Numbered from the stretch's first letter, positions 46,070-55,567 are shown. The stretch is 64,000 nt of DNA from Streptomyces sp. P3 (GCF_003032475.1 NZ_CP028369.1:8432001-8496000); one strand, 5' to 3'. Program-made: numbers and translations. Notes: generated from the letters alone by a model not told the origin.

Positions 46070-46369
46070 TCACGGCGGTCGAACGAGGAGGCGCCCGGAC
46101 GACTGAGGGTTCGCCCGGGCGACGCCGCTCCAGCGAGCGCATTCCTGCTGGTGGGAACCTGTGTTCGTCGCATTGGCGACGGAGACTTCTTCAGTGGTCG
46201 TCGTGTTGACGCGGGTGTGGCGGTGGAGGAGGGTGAGGGGCCAGGCGGGCTCGTGGGGCTCGGCGCCGTCGAAGGGATGCCAGTCCCACGGGCCGTCGAA
46301 GCGCCAGGCGCGGCCGGCGTTGTCGGCGACCTCGTCGTCGGGATCAAAACTCTCGCCTTGTTCCGCCAT
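46070..46369 (-). CDS. Small hypothetical protein, possibly with a shifted C-terminus
   Basis: A 99-residue frame. Residues 1-48 look protein-like and acidic (FDPDDEVADNAGRAWRFDGP, EPAWPLTLLHRHTR). The last 50 look non-coding. Its start lies inside the 3' end of the neighbouring frame at 46344-46601. Possibly a real short protein ending near LTLLHR, its true stop lost. Confidence 0.4.
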   Translation of the reverse strand: MAEQGESFDPDDEVADNAGRAWRFDGPWDWHPFDGAEPHEPAWPLTLLHRHTRVNTTTTEEVSVANATNTGSHQQECARWSGVARANPQSSGRLLVRPP

Positions 46370-46676
46370 ACGGGGGGTCGTACGAGCGGCCTGCGGGCAG
46401 GACGACTACCAGCCGCCGGGGGCGTGGCAGCCAGCCGGTCTCCTGGGGCGTGGCGTAGTGGGCGACGTCGCACGTGTCCGCTCGGCCCGGACTCGGCCGA
46501 GATTTCCGCGAGCCGCTCGGCGAGGTCCTTGTGCTGGAGCAGCGGGACCCCGTCCGAAGGGGAGCCGCCTTGTCCGGACCGATCCCCGCATGTCCACGCA
46601 TCGGTGCCGTCGCTCGCCCTTCGTCCGGGTGCGCAGCCCGCGCTCGCCACTCCTAGGTCGTCGAGTTCAACGCACG
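46370..46676 (-). pseudogene. Frameshifted remnant of a small hypothetical gene
   Basis: Two minus-strand frames each look coding over different parts. The upstream part reads LLQHKDLAERLAEISAESG (about 46490-46545). The downstream part reads CDVAHYATPQETGWLPRPRR then LVVVLPAGRSYDPPYGG (46344-46470). A one-base change near 46475 would join them. Adjacent to the 46070-46369 frame. Family not identified. Confidence 0.35.
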
Positions 46677-46714
46677 GGACCGGCCCGCCTGTCACACCTC
46701 GGGCGGGCCGGTCC
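46677..46714 (-). terminator. Terminator of the MBL-fold gene
   Basis: A 13-bp perfect stem (46677-46689 with 46702-46714, GGACCGGCCCGCC / GGCGGGCCGGTCC) lies 11 bases downstream of the MBL stop codon. Confidence 0.8.
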
Positions 46715-46725
46715 GGTATGGCTGG

Positions 46726-47769
46726 TCAGGGGAAGTTGACCGGCGCGTCCGTAAAGCTGGAGACCAGCAAGGCGCCGACAGAGTCCGCTGTGAAGGTGTC
46801 CACCGCGGCGATCTTGGTGCCCCAGCGGTCGATCAACTCGGAGGTCGCCGACTGTGCGATCCGGTCGAACCAGACCTTCTGGATAGCCCAGCTGTTCTCC
46901 TGCTCGGCCACGGACTGCATCGCGTCGGCGTACGCGATCCTGTTGCTGGTCCGTAGGGTCGTCGTCCACATGTCGAGGAAGAACTCGCGGGACTGTGCGA
47001 CCTCGGCGCGGGTGCCCGTGCGGTACACGTGACCGCCGCAGAAGGTGTCGAAGTCGAGGTCCAGGATGGCGTCGTGGGCCTTGAGCAGGCCGGGGATGCT
47101 GTCGGCGTTGCCCCAGGCACGGTAGGGCGCCCAGCCGGGCATGGCCACGTCGGTCATGACGGTCAGCCGCAGCCCGGGAAAGTGGACGATGATGTTGCCC
47201 GCCTCGTGGTTGGGGCCGGGGTAGATGAGGTGGATCTCCTCTCCGCCGATGTGGATCACCGCGTGGTCCTTGCGGATGACCCACTGAGGCAGGGGCCGGG
47301 CGGGGTCGTTGGAGAGGGAGAGGAGGGTGGCGGTGTCCTTGTGCGCGATCACCGTCGCCTTGGGGTGGTCGCCGACGGCGCCGATGTGGTCCGCGTGGTC
47401 GTGGGTGTAGATGACATGGGTGACCGGCTTGTGTGTCACCGACGGGATGGCGGCCTTTATCGCTGCCCGCGCACTGGGAGGCGCGTCGACCAGGACCACG
47501 CCCTCACGGGTGACGACGAAGACGCACTGCGCGATTCCCGATATGAGCACGTAGCCGTTACGACCGACGCGCTCCAACCGGTAGCCGTCTCCGGTATTGG
47601 GCAGCGGCTTCACGTGGTCCGGTAGGGGCAGAAAATCCGTGGTGCCGGATGCGGCCGGGGCGGCGACCGCGGGGGCCGCGCTGAGCAGCCCCGTCGCGGC
47701 TCCAGCTCCCAGGGCGAGTGCGCCCGCGGCGGCACCACCACGGCTGATCAAGGAACGACGACCAATCAT
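46726..47769 (-). CDS. Tat-exported metallo-beta-lactamase-fold hydrolase
   Basis: A 347-residue MBL-fold protein. Twin-arginine signal MIGRRSLISRGGAAAGALAL followed by AAPAVAAPAAS. Zinc-site motif THDHADH, a third-His GPNHEAGN, bridging Asp in VMTDVAMPG and final His in CGGHVYRTG. It is a secreted/periplasmic hydrolase of unknown substrate, possibly lactonase-like or beta-lactamase-like. Divergent from an AraC regulator that may control it. Ends at a strong hairpin. Confidence 0.93.
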   Translation of the reverse strand: MIGRRSLISRGGAAAGALALGAGAATGLLSAAPAVAAPAASGTTDFLPLPDHVKPLPNTGDGYRLERVGRNGYVLISGIAQCVFVVTREGVVLVDAPPSARAAIKAAIPSVTHKPVTHVIYTHDHADHIGAVGDHPKATVIAHKDTATLLSLSNDPARPLPQWVIRKDHAVIHIGGEEIHLIYPGPNHEAGNIIVHFPGLRLTVMTDVAMPGWAPYRAWGNADSIPGLLKAHDAILDLDFDTFCGGHVYRTGTRAEVAQSREFFLDMWTTTLRTSNRIAYADAMQSVAEQENSWAIQKVWFDRIAQSATSELIDRWGTKIAAVDTFTADSVGALLVSSFTDAPVNFP

Positions 47770-47995
47770 TGGAATCTCCGGGGGAGGGGGGAACGGACAG
47801 GCCGGCCGGGCACTGCCAAGGATTCGTCACGCTCACCGCCCAGGCCTATGGACACAGATCGCGGACGTATGGATTCTTCGTGCACCGGATGAAATCATGG
47901 CCGGGATCAGGCGGCTCGCAGGTCGCACGCGCCACCCCCGCGTCGCACGCGTCGCCTCAAGTCACCGACCGCCGCCGTCCACAGGGGGCCCCACG

Positions 47996-48919
47996 TTGCG
48001 CACCGACCCCGTCATCGTCCTGCCGCCGGGCGGGCATGAGCTCCTGATCGACCGGCTGCCTGCGCCGCACCTCACGCTTCACGTAACGCTGCTGGACGAC
48101 GTGACCGTGGCCGCCCAGACCTGCCCTGTCCGTGGCCCGCACCGGCACGCTTACCACGAACTCTTCTGGAGCCGAACCGGCACTGGTGTGCATGTGGTGG
48201 ACGGTGAGCGCACGGTCGTTGGTCCCGGGACGGTGCTGGTGCTCGGCCGGGGGCCGGTGCACTTCCTGGAGCAGGCGAGGGAACTGACCGGCGCGGTGGT
48301 CCGCTTCGGCGCCGAGTTGCTGCATGACGGACTGCCCACTCGCTCGTACCCCGGCCGCCTGCTCGGTGCCCAGGACCGGCCCGTGGTGAACGTTCCGCCG
48401 GGCGACACCGTGCACCTCGACGCCGTGATCGGGGCACTTGCCGCAGAGACCCGGCGCCCGTTGGCCAGCCGCGGCGACGATGTCCAACGGCACCTGCTGC
48501 TGTCGTTGTTGGGTTGGATCGGCCGCTGGTATGACCACGACGAGTCGGACGTCCCCGGCGGCAACGCCGACGCCGACGTGCATCTGTATCAGCGCTTCAA
48601 CGCCCTTCTGGAACACGACTTCGCCCGCCACCACGATGTCCGCCACTACGCCCGCGCACTGGGTGTCTCCGAAAGCGTCCTGTGGCGTGCCGTGTCCAGC
48701 GTGACCGGAAGTTCCACCCGCACTCTGATCATCGAGCGCGTGATGCTGGAGGCCGCCCGCCTCCTGCGCTTCACCGATCTGGCAGTGGGTCAGGTCGCCC
48801 ACGAGGTCGGCGTCCGCGATCGCCTTTACTTCTCCCGCGCCTTCAAGCGCCAGTACGGGACACCGCCGCGGGCTTATCGCGAGCGGTTCCATGGGATGAC
48901 GGACGACGGCGGGGCGTAG
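47996..48919 (+). CDS. AraC family transcriptional regulator
   Basis: A 307-residue regulator. Cupin-like N-terminus (HRHAYHELFWSRTGTGVHVV, GTVLVLGRGPVHFLE) and two C-terminal AraC helix-turn-helices (VRHYARALGVSESVLWRAVS, VGQVAHEVGVRDRLYFSRAF, then KRQYGTPPRAYRERF). Start set to the TTG at 47996 after AGGGGG because it begins just before the domain; an ATG at 47897 would add 33 residues. Divergent from the MBL gene. Confidence 0.88.
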   Translation: MRTDPVIVLPPGGHELLIDRLPAPHLTLHVTLLDDVTVAAQTCPVRGPHRHAYHELFWSRTGTGVHVVDGERTVVGPGTVLVLGRGPVHFLEQARELTGAVVRFGAELLHDGLPTRSYPGRLLGAQDRPVVNVPPGDTVHLDAVIGALAAETRRPLASRGDDVQRHLLLSLLGWIGRWYDHDESDVPGGNADADVHLYQRFNALLEHDFARHHDVRHYARALGVSESVLWRAVSSVTGSSTRTLIIERVMLEAARLLRFTDLAVGQVAHEVGVRDRLYFSRAFKRQYGTPPRAYRERFHGMTDDGGA

Positions 48920-49418
48920 GACGGTCCATTGCCCCTTCCCCGCAACTCCGTGACCCGGGGCTGTACTTCGGCGGCTGACGTCAGAACCTCGGCAGCGGTA
49001 TTGATCTCGTCCATGGCCGTCATCGGCGATCTCGTGTTCCCAACGGCCCATGTCAGCGGCAAGGGTTGCGCTCGCGGGCAGGTCAGGAACGGATGACGCG
49101 TCGTCTGTGGCTCCCACGGACCGGCACAGAGCATTTCCCTGCGGCCTGCCCAGGAACCACCGAGTTGTTCCCTCCCCCACTTTTCAGTTCTTGGCCGGTA
49201 CGGCGGTGTCGCCTGCCATCACGATCTCTCCTGCGACGTATTCGGACGGCACGCACGCCGGGAGCGGGCTGGCTCGGCCGGAACGGACAGAGGAGGGAAC
49301 CGGCCAGACGTATGAGCCGTCGCATGCCCGCCGTTCCGACCAAAGCATCCTGGGAGTCGGGCGGGACAGAACAGCACGCCTCACTGCCGTATCCGACCGG
49401 GCATGTCACACGCTCGGG
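48920..49418. other. Stretch without a recognisable gene
   Basis: No confident CDS. Two minus-strand frames (48874-49134 and 49184-49384) contain short protein-like pieces (for example PMTAMDEINTAAEVLTSAAE; SEYVAGEIVMAG) but no family can be named. It follows the 3' end of the phosphatase pseudogene and may be further debris. Confidence 0.35.
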
Positions 49419-50485
49419 TTACCGGCCCTCGCGACGGTTCTCGCTGCTGCCGATGTCCGGCAGAACCCGTCGCCCCGCCCGGACCGCCGGGAAGGCGGAC
49501 GCGGACGAGACGCTCAATGTCGCCGTCCGCGGTGCCGGGGCGTACTCGGTGAGCAGGCGGGCGATGTCGTCCACCCTGTCGGCGGACCGGCAGGCGTCCC
49601 GCAGCAGTGCGTCGGCCAGATCCTCCAGGCGGTCCCCGTTCCGCGGGCCGGCGACGCCCGGAGTCGGTGGACGTCGGAACCGATGTCCGATGCACGCCTC
49701 TCGACCAGTCCGTCCGTGTACAGGACCCGGATCGACCCGGGTACGAGGCGCAGCTCCGACTCCGGAAAGTGTGCCGCTGTGTCGATGCCGGGTAGAGGGC
49801 CGCCGGGCACATCCAGGATCTCGGCCTGTCCGTCGGGCGGGCGCAGCAGCAGCTTGCGAGGAGCGCCGGGTCGAGGTCCATGTGGAGCCGGTTGGTGTTG
49901 GCGACGACGTCGGTCGGCCGGTGGCCGGCGGTGGCGTAGGCCCGCACCGCGCTGCGCAGCTGGCCCATGGCGGCCGCGGCGGCGACGTTGTGCCCTCGAC
50001 GTCCCCGACGATCAGCGCGACCTCGTCGCCGGTGGGGATGACGTCGTACCAGTCGCCGCCGACAACCCTGTCCCGTCCGGCCTGGCCGTCCACGCCACGG
50101 CCATGGTGCCGAAGGTCCGCTCGCCCGCCCGTACAGGGACCGATGCAGAGCCGAACGGGGAGGGCAGGGCGACCGAGAGTTGCGGGAAGCGCCGCATCGT
50201 CTCCTCCGCGCCGGCCAGATGGACCATGCGCCCGGAGTGGTACGCCTCCGCCACTGGCAGACCGCTGTTCACCGGGATCCGACGCCACCCGCTGAGCAGG
50301 GAGGGCGGCGACCCGCACGACGCGGCCACTACGAGCGAGCGGTGGTCGCCGGAGAGCAGAAACACGCTTCCGGTATGCGCTCCGGTCAGCTCCGCGGCAC
50401 CGACGACGGCACTGACCAGCGCGTCGTCGCGCTCGGGCGCTTCGCCGACACTTACGGCGCCGAACGGGTACAAGTTCGATGCCAC
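49419..50485 (-). pseudogene. GAF plus PP2C/SpoIIE-type phosphatase, frameshifted
   Basis: Coding signal is spread over three minus-strand frames in the right order. The GAF part begins at 50485 (GAHTGSVFLLSGDHRSLVV, then MRRFPQLSVALPSPFG). Next comes the PP2C signature VVGGDWYDVIPTGDEVALIV and GDVEG at about 50050-49990 in another frame. MGQLRSAVRAYATAGHRPTD follows from 49968 in a third frame, then FPESELRLVPGSIRVLYTDG and LVERR near 49740, and a terminal RVDDIARLLTEYAPAPRTA near 49555. At least four frame changes are needed. Intact homologues dephosphorylate anti-sigma-factor antagonists; this one cannot make a full product. Confidence 0.8.
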
Positions 50486-51154
50486 ACCGCTGGCCGACGG
50501 GTTGCCCTCGATCGCCGGTGGACAACTCGTTCCATTTTTGGACAGTCCTTAGCTCCCCGGGGACAGGTGCCGGGCCGGGAAAGTCCGCCAGCACCCACGG
50601 ACCGAGCGGCAAGCGTCTGCGTTTCCGCTTGGCCAGCCAGAGCAGGGGTCCACCCGATCGGGATCGACCTGCCGGAGAAGCCGCCCGCCACCGCTCGCGC
50701 GATGCAGGCGGATTCTGACGGCTTCGGCACCCACCCGAAAGGACCTCGAAAAGCTTGCTGACCTGGTATTTTTCACGCTTCCGTGTCATGTGGCGTGCTG
50801 CCGCTGACGTATCAGGTGGAGATTCCGCGCTCGGGTACCCTGGCGGTTGTCTTCACGGAGTTCGGCGGACACGAACCGCGACAACGCGGACCGCCGGGTG
50901 CGTCTGAGCTTCCAGGGCCACTGAGTCGCCGCGGACGGCCTCCCGGGCGGAGTGGCACCCGAGGCGATCGGCGGCCCAAACGCCCGGGGGTTCGTACCGC
51001 CCCTGTGGTCCGCGCTGATCCGCGCCGTCCGTGATCCCCGCAGCCCCTGTGTGGCGCGCGGTCCCCGCGGTCCGGGCAGTCCTCGTGGCCAGGGGGGCAC
51101 GCGAGGCATGCGTGGCGCGCGCGGTGGAAGGTAGTGCGTTTGTGCATGCCGTGG
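50486..51154. other. Region upstream of the phosphatase pseudogene; no gene seen
   Basis: Many short frames but none with a domain or good start. Contains Pro/Arg-coding low-complexity DNA near 51010-51130. The csp promoter should be at its right end. Confidence 0.4.
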
Positions 51155-51325
51155 TAGTCTGGACCTAGTTGCAGTTGTGGTTCCCGAATCTTCAAGTGCC
51201 TCTACGGCCGTAGCCGTGGGGCGTTTTTTGTATCTCCGGTGCTTATCCGGACGGGGTTCATTTGTGGCAACACAAGAGGTTCGCACGGTGTGAACCTCTG
51301 GGCACTGCCCCGAAGGAGATGTGAC
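51155..51325 (+). promoter_or_regulatory. Structured 5' leader of the csp gene
   Basis: A possible -10 (TAGTCT, 51155-51160) starts a leader of about 165 bases. It holds a terminator-like hairpin (51200-51208 with 51213-51221, two G-U pairs) followed by T6 at 51224-51229. A second hairpin is at 51275-51285 with 51289-51299 (AGAGGTTC/GAACCTCT core). GAAGGAG precedes the ATG. Long leaders that refold in the cold are known for csp genes. Confidence 0.65.
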
Positions 51326-51529
51326 ATGGCTACTGGCACCGTCAAGTGGTTCAACTCGGAAAAGGGCTTCGGCTTCATCGAGCAGGACGGCGGCGGCCCC
51401 GACGTCTTCGCCCACTACTCGAACATCGCCACCCAGGGCTTCCGTGAGCTCCAGGAAGGCCAGAAGGTGAACTTCGACGTCACGCAGGGCCAGAAGGGCC
51501 CGCAGGCGGAGAACATCACTCCCGCCTGA
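51326..51529 (+). CDS. cspA: Cold-shock protein (CspA family)
   Basis: A 67-residue cold-shock domain protein: [20 protein letters not shown] with RNP1 KGFGFI, RNP2 VFAHYSNI, and [23 protein letters not shown] chaperone or antiterminator that binds single-stranded RNA. Followed by a strong terminator and then a DEAD-box helicase, a common cold-response pairing. Streptomyces have several copies, so which paralogue this is remains open. Confidence 0.97.
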   Translation: MATGTVKWFNSEKGFGFIEQDGGGPDVFAHYSNIATQGFRELQEGQKVNFDVTQGQKGPQAENITPA

Positions 51530-51547
51530 TGCCGAAGCGCGCGCGAT

Positions 51548-51581
51548 AGCTGGGGCCCCACCGTTCGGTGGGGCCCCAGCT
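51548..51581 (+). terminator. Terminator of csp
   Basis: A 15-bp perfect stem AGCTGGGGCCCCACC with loop GTTC, 19 bases after the csp stop. No T run. Confidence 0.85.
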
Positions 51582-51701
51582 TCCTGCTTTCTGCGTTCCC
51601 GCTGGAACGCTGTCATTCTTGTATTCGGCTCGTACTTGCAATTCATCCGGCTCATACCGGTCGGGAATTCCTCGATGCGTGCCCCTCGAGGAAGGTTCTC
51701 C

Positions 51702-53180
51702 GTGAGCCGTTCAGCTCGCACGAACGACCGTTTCCGGCCGCAGGGCCGGGGTCGCCCCGGTGCCGCTCCGGGGGGCGGCGGACGCCGTCCCGCCGCACCA
51801 CAGGGGGAGTTCGCGCCGCCGGACACCATCACCCCGGCACTTCCCGCCGTCGCGACCTTCGGTGAACTGGACCTGCCCGCCGAACTGCTGACCACGCTCA
51901 CCGAGCTCGGTGTGCACGAGCCGTTCCCGATCCAGGCCGCCACCCTGCCCAACTCCCTGGCGGGGCGCGACGTCCTGGGCCGTGGACGGACCGGATCGGG
52001 CAAGACGCTCGCCTTCGGCCTGGCGCTTCTGGTGCGCACGGCGGGACAGCGCGCCGAGGCGCGCAAGCCGCTGGCCCTGGTCCTCGTCCCGACGCGCGAA
52101 CTGGCCCAGCAGGTCACCGACGCGCTCACCCCGTACGCCCGGTTGCTGAAGCTGCGGCTCGCCACGGTGGTCGGCGGCATGTCGATCGGCCGGCAGGCCG
52201 GTGCACTGCGCGCCGGGGCCGAGGTCGTCGTCGCGACGCCGGGCCGCCTCGCGGACCTCGTCGAGCGCAAGGACTGCCGCCTGGACCGGGTGAAGATCAC
52301 CGTCCTCGACGAGGCCGACCAGATGGCCGACATGGGCTTCATGCCCCAGGTCACCGAACTCCTGGACCAGGTACGCCCCGACGGCCAGCGCATGCTGTTC
52401 TCGGCCACGCTGGACCGCAACATCGACCTCCTGGTCCGCCAGTACCTCCATGACCCGGTCGTGCACTCGGTCGACCCCTCGGCGGGCACGGTCACCACGA
52501 TGGAGCACCACGTGCTGCACGTCCACGGCGCCGACAAGTACGCCGCCGCCACCGAGATCGCCGCGCGCGACGGACGCGTGCTCATGTTCCTGGACACCAA
52601 GCACGCGGTGGACCAGTTCACCAAACACCTGCTGGGCAGCGGCGTGAAGGCCGCGGCACTGCACGGCGGCAAGTCACAGCCCCAGCGCACCCGCACCCTG
52701 GCCCAGTTCAAGACCGGTCATGTGACGGTGCTGGTGGCAACCAACGTCGCGGCCCGGGGCATCCACATCGACGACCTCGACCTCGTCGTCAACGTGGACC
52801 CGCCCGGCGACCACAAGGACTATCTGCACCGCGGCGGACGTACCGCCCGCGCCGGCGAGTCGGGCAGCGTGGTCACACTGGTGCTGCCCAACCAGCGCCG
52901 GGACATGGCCCGCCTCCTGTCCGACGCGGGCGTCAGGCCGCAGATCACGCAGGTCCGTTCGGGCGAGGCCGAGCTGAGCCGCATCACCGGCGCCCAGGCC
53001 CCCTCCGGCGTCCCGCTCCCCGGCAGCGGATCGGCCACCGAGCGACCGAAGCGGGGCGGGGCCCCCTTCCGCGGCATGGGCGCCCGGCCCGGGAGGGCAG
53101 GCGGCGACTCCCGCCGGTCCGCCGAGGCACGCCAGATCGCCGAGGCGCGCAAGGCGGCCCGGATCCGTCGCGGCGCATAG
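51702..53180 (+). CDS. DEAD-box RNA helicase
   Basis: A 492-residue helicase from a GTG at 51702 after GAGGAAGG, giving MSRSARTNDRFRPQGRGRP. Q-motif EPFPIQAATLP, Walker A GRTGSGKT, PTRELA, motif II LDEADQM, SAT in LFSATLD, ATNVAARGIHI, and motif VI HRGGRTARAG. The C-terminal Arg-rich tail is for RNA contacts. Likely acts with Csp in cold adaptation and RNA unwinding. A hairpin follows (53197-53224). Confidence 0.95.
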   Translation: MSRSARTNDRFRPQGRGRPGAAPGGGGRRPAAPQGEFAPPDTITPALPAVATFGELDLPAELLTTLTELGVHEPFPIQAATLPNSLAGRDVLGRGRTGSGKTLAFGLALLVRTAGQRAEARKPLALVLVPTRELAQQVTDALTPYARLLKLRLATVVGGMSIGRQAGALRAGAEVVVATPGRLADLVERKDCRLDRVKITVLDEADQMADMGFMPQVTELLDQVRPDGQRMLFSATLDRNIDLLVRQYLHDPVVHSVDPSAGTVTTMEHHVLHVHGADKYAAATEIAARDGRVLMFLDTKHAVDQFTKHLLGSGVKAAALHGGKSQPQRTRTLAQFKTGHVTVLVATNVAARGIHIDDLDLVVNVDPPGDHKDYLHRGGRTARAGESGSVVTLVLPNQRRDMARLLSDAGVRPQITQVRSGEAELSRITGAQAPSGVPLPGSGSATERPKRGGAPFRGMGARPGRAGGDSRRSAEARQIAEARKAARIRRGA

Positions 53181-53196
53181 GACGCGCAGACCGGCA

Positions 53197-53224
53197 CGAG
53201 CGCGGCCGGGACCGGCCGCGCTCG
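53197..53224 (+). terminator. Terminator of the DEAD-box gene
   Basis: An 11-bp stem CGAGCGCGGCC / GGCCGCGCTCG with inner GG-CC pairs, starting 17 bases after the stop, followed by a short T-rich stretch. Confidence 0.75.
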
Positions 53225-53283
53225 GCTCTTGACCGACGGGAGAGGCCGGCCCGCCGTGCGGACGCCGGGCCGGTCCGCGGTCG

Positions 53284-53499
53284 TCAGCGGCGCGGACGCT
53301 CCAGGGTGAGGAGCAGGCCCTCGACCGCGCCGGGACCGATGCGGCCCTTGACGTCGGCGGAGGTGATCGCCTTCAGGGCCCAGCCGTCCTCGGCGTGCTT
53401 GTTGAGGACCTTCTCCAGCTTGTCGCTGTCCAGTGCGTCGCCGATCAGCGACTCCCGGAAGGTGACGACCTTGTACTCGAGTGCGTGCGGGTTGCTCAT
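53284..53499 (-). CDS. DUF4177-like small protein
   Basis: A 71-residue protein (LEYKVVTFRESLIG, LEKVLNKHAEDGWALKAITS). The W-x-L after an amphipathic helix is the DUF4177 pattern. ATG at 53499 is preceded by AAGG. Soluble, function unknown. Convergent with the helicase. Confidence 0.82.
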   Translation of the reverse strand: MSNPHALEYKVVTFRESLIGDALDSDKLEKVLNKHAEDGWALKAITSADVKGRIGPGAVEGLLLTLERPRR

Positions 53500-53721
53500 G
53501 CCTGGGGCCTTCCTGCGGATGGACTGGCTGCCGGAACGGGACCAGCCAATCACCGGTCGGCGTCACCGGCCACGGCGGGGTGCGGCTGCCGTTCCGGCGG
53601 CCGGGTGACGGTCGGCGACCGCGGGCCGGTGACTGCGGGCCGGTGACAAGGACGCCGTCGGGCGCTGCGTTCTTGTGAGCACTCCCCGACAGGGCACTTC
53701 CCGCCGCCCTACGGTCCGCCC

Positions 53722-55497
53722 ATGAAGTCCATGACGTCCCTGAAGCCCATGACGTCCATGACGTCGCTGAAGACGGCGAAGACGAGTCCCGGCAGAGGCA
53801 GGACATGGCGAGGTGCCGCGCTGGCGGCGCTGCTGACCGCCGGGGCCCTCACCGGAGCCGTCCCGAACGCGCAGGGAGCCCCCACGCGCACCGAGACGCC
53901 CGTGTCGTCGACGCACCCGGCCGACGGTGTGACCGAGTCGGTGGTGCGGGTGAAGGCGCCGTTGCCGTCGGCGTTCGGCAGTCGTCCGGCGGCGTGCGAC
54001 TGGCTGTCGTATCTGCGCTACCGCTCCGCGGACGGGCCCGCCGCGTCGGCCGACGCCGACCGGATCCTCGTGGCACAGCCCGGCATCCTGGAGGGTGCCG
54101 GAGCATTCGACAGTGTCGCCCGCGGCACCGTCGCCAAGGCCGCGGGGCAAGGGCGGCACATCGAGTTCTGGGCGCTCGACAGGCGCTCCAACTGTCTGGA
54201 GGACCGCACCGGCGTCGCCTCCGGCGACCAGCACGCGGCCGTCGACTACTACTACCGCGGCCGGCAGGTCGGCGGCCGGACCTTCGACGGGTTCGCCGGC
54301 AACGCCCGGCTCGGGTGGCTGGCGAAGCTCGGCATCGAGCAGACCGTGCGGGACCAGTACGACCTGCTCGTCGCCGAGTTGCCCGACCCCGGTCTGCGCA
54401 GGGGCAAGCTGCTGTGCGGCGGCCACTCGCTGGGCGGCGTGATCACCGGGTACTTCGCCGCCGCAGACTTCGACGGCGACCCCACCACCACGGCGGACGC
54501 CGGGCAGAACCAGTGCGCCGGCTACTTCGCCCTGGACACGACGGTCTCCACCTCCCTTGACGACCTGAGCGGCAGCATCCCCGACGACACCGGCCTGCCG
54601 GACGTCGGGCTCGGCTACGCGGCGGTGCAGGCGGGGCTCGACACCGGGGCGCTCCCGCGCTCGCTGTCCGCGCCGGTCCTGCTCAACCCGCAGACCATGA
54701 CCCTGCTCGCCATCGCCGGCCTCGGAGCCGTGCACGACCCCGACGCCGAGGCTGACCTGCCCACCTACCTGCCCTCCGGCCTCAACGTCGAAGCCACCAA
54801 CCGGTTCCTGTTCTCGAAGGACGCCGCGGCCTTCCTCACCGGATCCCCGGCCGTGAAGGACTTCCGGCTCACCAACGCCGCCGTGCTCGGAGCGCTGATG
54901 GACGACCAGTCCGTGCCGCTGGCGTTCCTGCAGTCCAGCGTGGGCTTCTTCGACGGTGGGCCGGTCGTGGACAAGGACTTCCCCGCCGTCAACGGCAGTG
55001 CGCAGCCGACGCAGCTGTTCGGCGTCGAGTACAAGGCCATCCCCGCGAGGCCGCACGGGCCGCTGTACACCTGGCGGAACTACGACCGCGTCGGCGACGC
55101 CGACGACCCCGGGTACCGGTCGGCCGACGGCACGCCGTTCACCGCGGCCGGCAAGGAGGTCACCGACATCCGGGAACTGGCCCGGAGCCTGGCGGAGCAG
55201 CCGCTGGACTTCACCGAGCAGTACTTCCCGACCAAGCTCGTCTCCGACATCCAGTCGGCCACCTCGCCCCAGGTGAAGAGGCTCGTCGTCCATCCGGGCG
55301 GGCTGAAGGCCAACCCGACGCTCACCGTGCTCGCGGGCGACGGGCTGCTCGCCGGCCGCATCCCCGCCGACCTGCATCCCGTGGTGGCGGCCGGCTACCA
55401 GCATCTCGACGTGCTGACCGCGGCGCCGGTGCAGAACGACGGCCGCCCCGAGCCGGTGTCCACCGCCCTCGCCGCGTTCGCCCGCGCTCCGCGATAG
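53722..55497 (+). CDS. Secreted alpha/beta hydrolase (lipase-like)
   Basis: A 591-residue protein. The N-terminus has repeated MTSLK/MTS units (start could be 53722, 53731, 53749 or 53758). It continues with a basic GRGRTWRG and a signal-peptide core ALAALLTAGALTGAVPNAQG. The nucleophile elbow is CGGHSLGGVITGYFA; the N-terminal substrate-side segment includes VAQPGILEGAG. Acid and His residues cannot be fixed by eye. Family resembles Streptomyces secreted esterase/lipase proteins. Followed by a 26-bp hairpin. Confidence 0.8.
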   Translation: MKSMTSLKPMTSMTSLKTAKTSPGRGRTWRGAALAALLTAGALTGAVPNAQGAPTRTETPVSSTHPADGVTESVVRVKAPLPSAFGSRPAACDWLSYLRYRSADGPAASADADRILVAQPGILEGAGAFDSVARGTVAKAAGQGRHIEFWALDRRSNCLEDRTGVASGDQHAAVDYYYRGRQVGGRTFDGFAGNARLGWLAKLGIEQTVRDQYDLLVAELPDPGLRRGKLLCGGHSLGGVITGYFAAADFDGDPTTTADAGQNQCAGYFALDTTVSTSLDDLSGSIPDDTGLPDVGLGYAAVQAGLDTGALPRSLSAPVLLNPQTMTLLAIAGLGAVHDPDAEADLPTYLPSGLNVEATNRFLFSKDAAAFLTGSPAVKDFRLTNAAVLGALMDDQSVPLAFLQSSVGFFDGGPVVDKDFPAVNGSAQPTQLFGVEYKAIPARPHGPLYTWRNYDRVGDADDPGYRSADGTPFTAAGKEVTDIRELARSLAEQPLDFTEQYFPTKLVSDIQSATSPQVKRLVVHPGGLKANPTLTVLAGDGLLAGRIPADLHPVVAAGYQHLDVLTAAPVQNDGRPEPVSTALAAFARAPR

Positions 55498-55503
55498 CGG
55501 GCG

Positions 55504-55567
55504 GTGCGGTGCAGGTGGCTGCCACCCGGCCCCGGTCGGGCCCGGGTGGCAGCCACCTGCACCGCAC
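55504..55567 (+). terminator. 26-bp perfect hairpin with short loop
   Basis: 55504-55529 is an exact inverted copy of 55542-55567 with a 12-base spacer. It lies seven bases after the lipase stop, so it is likely its terminator. Another GGCCCGGGTGGCAGCC copy follows at 55575. Confidence 0.85.
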
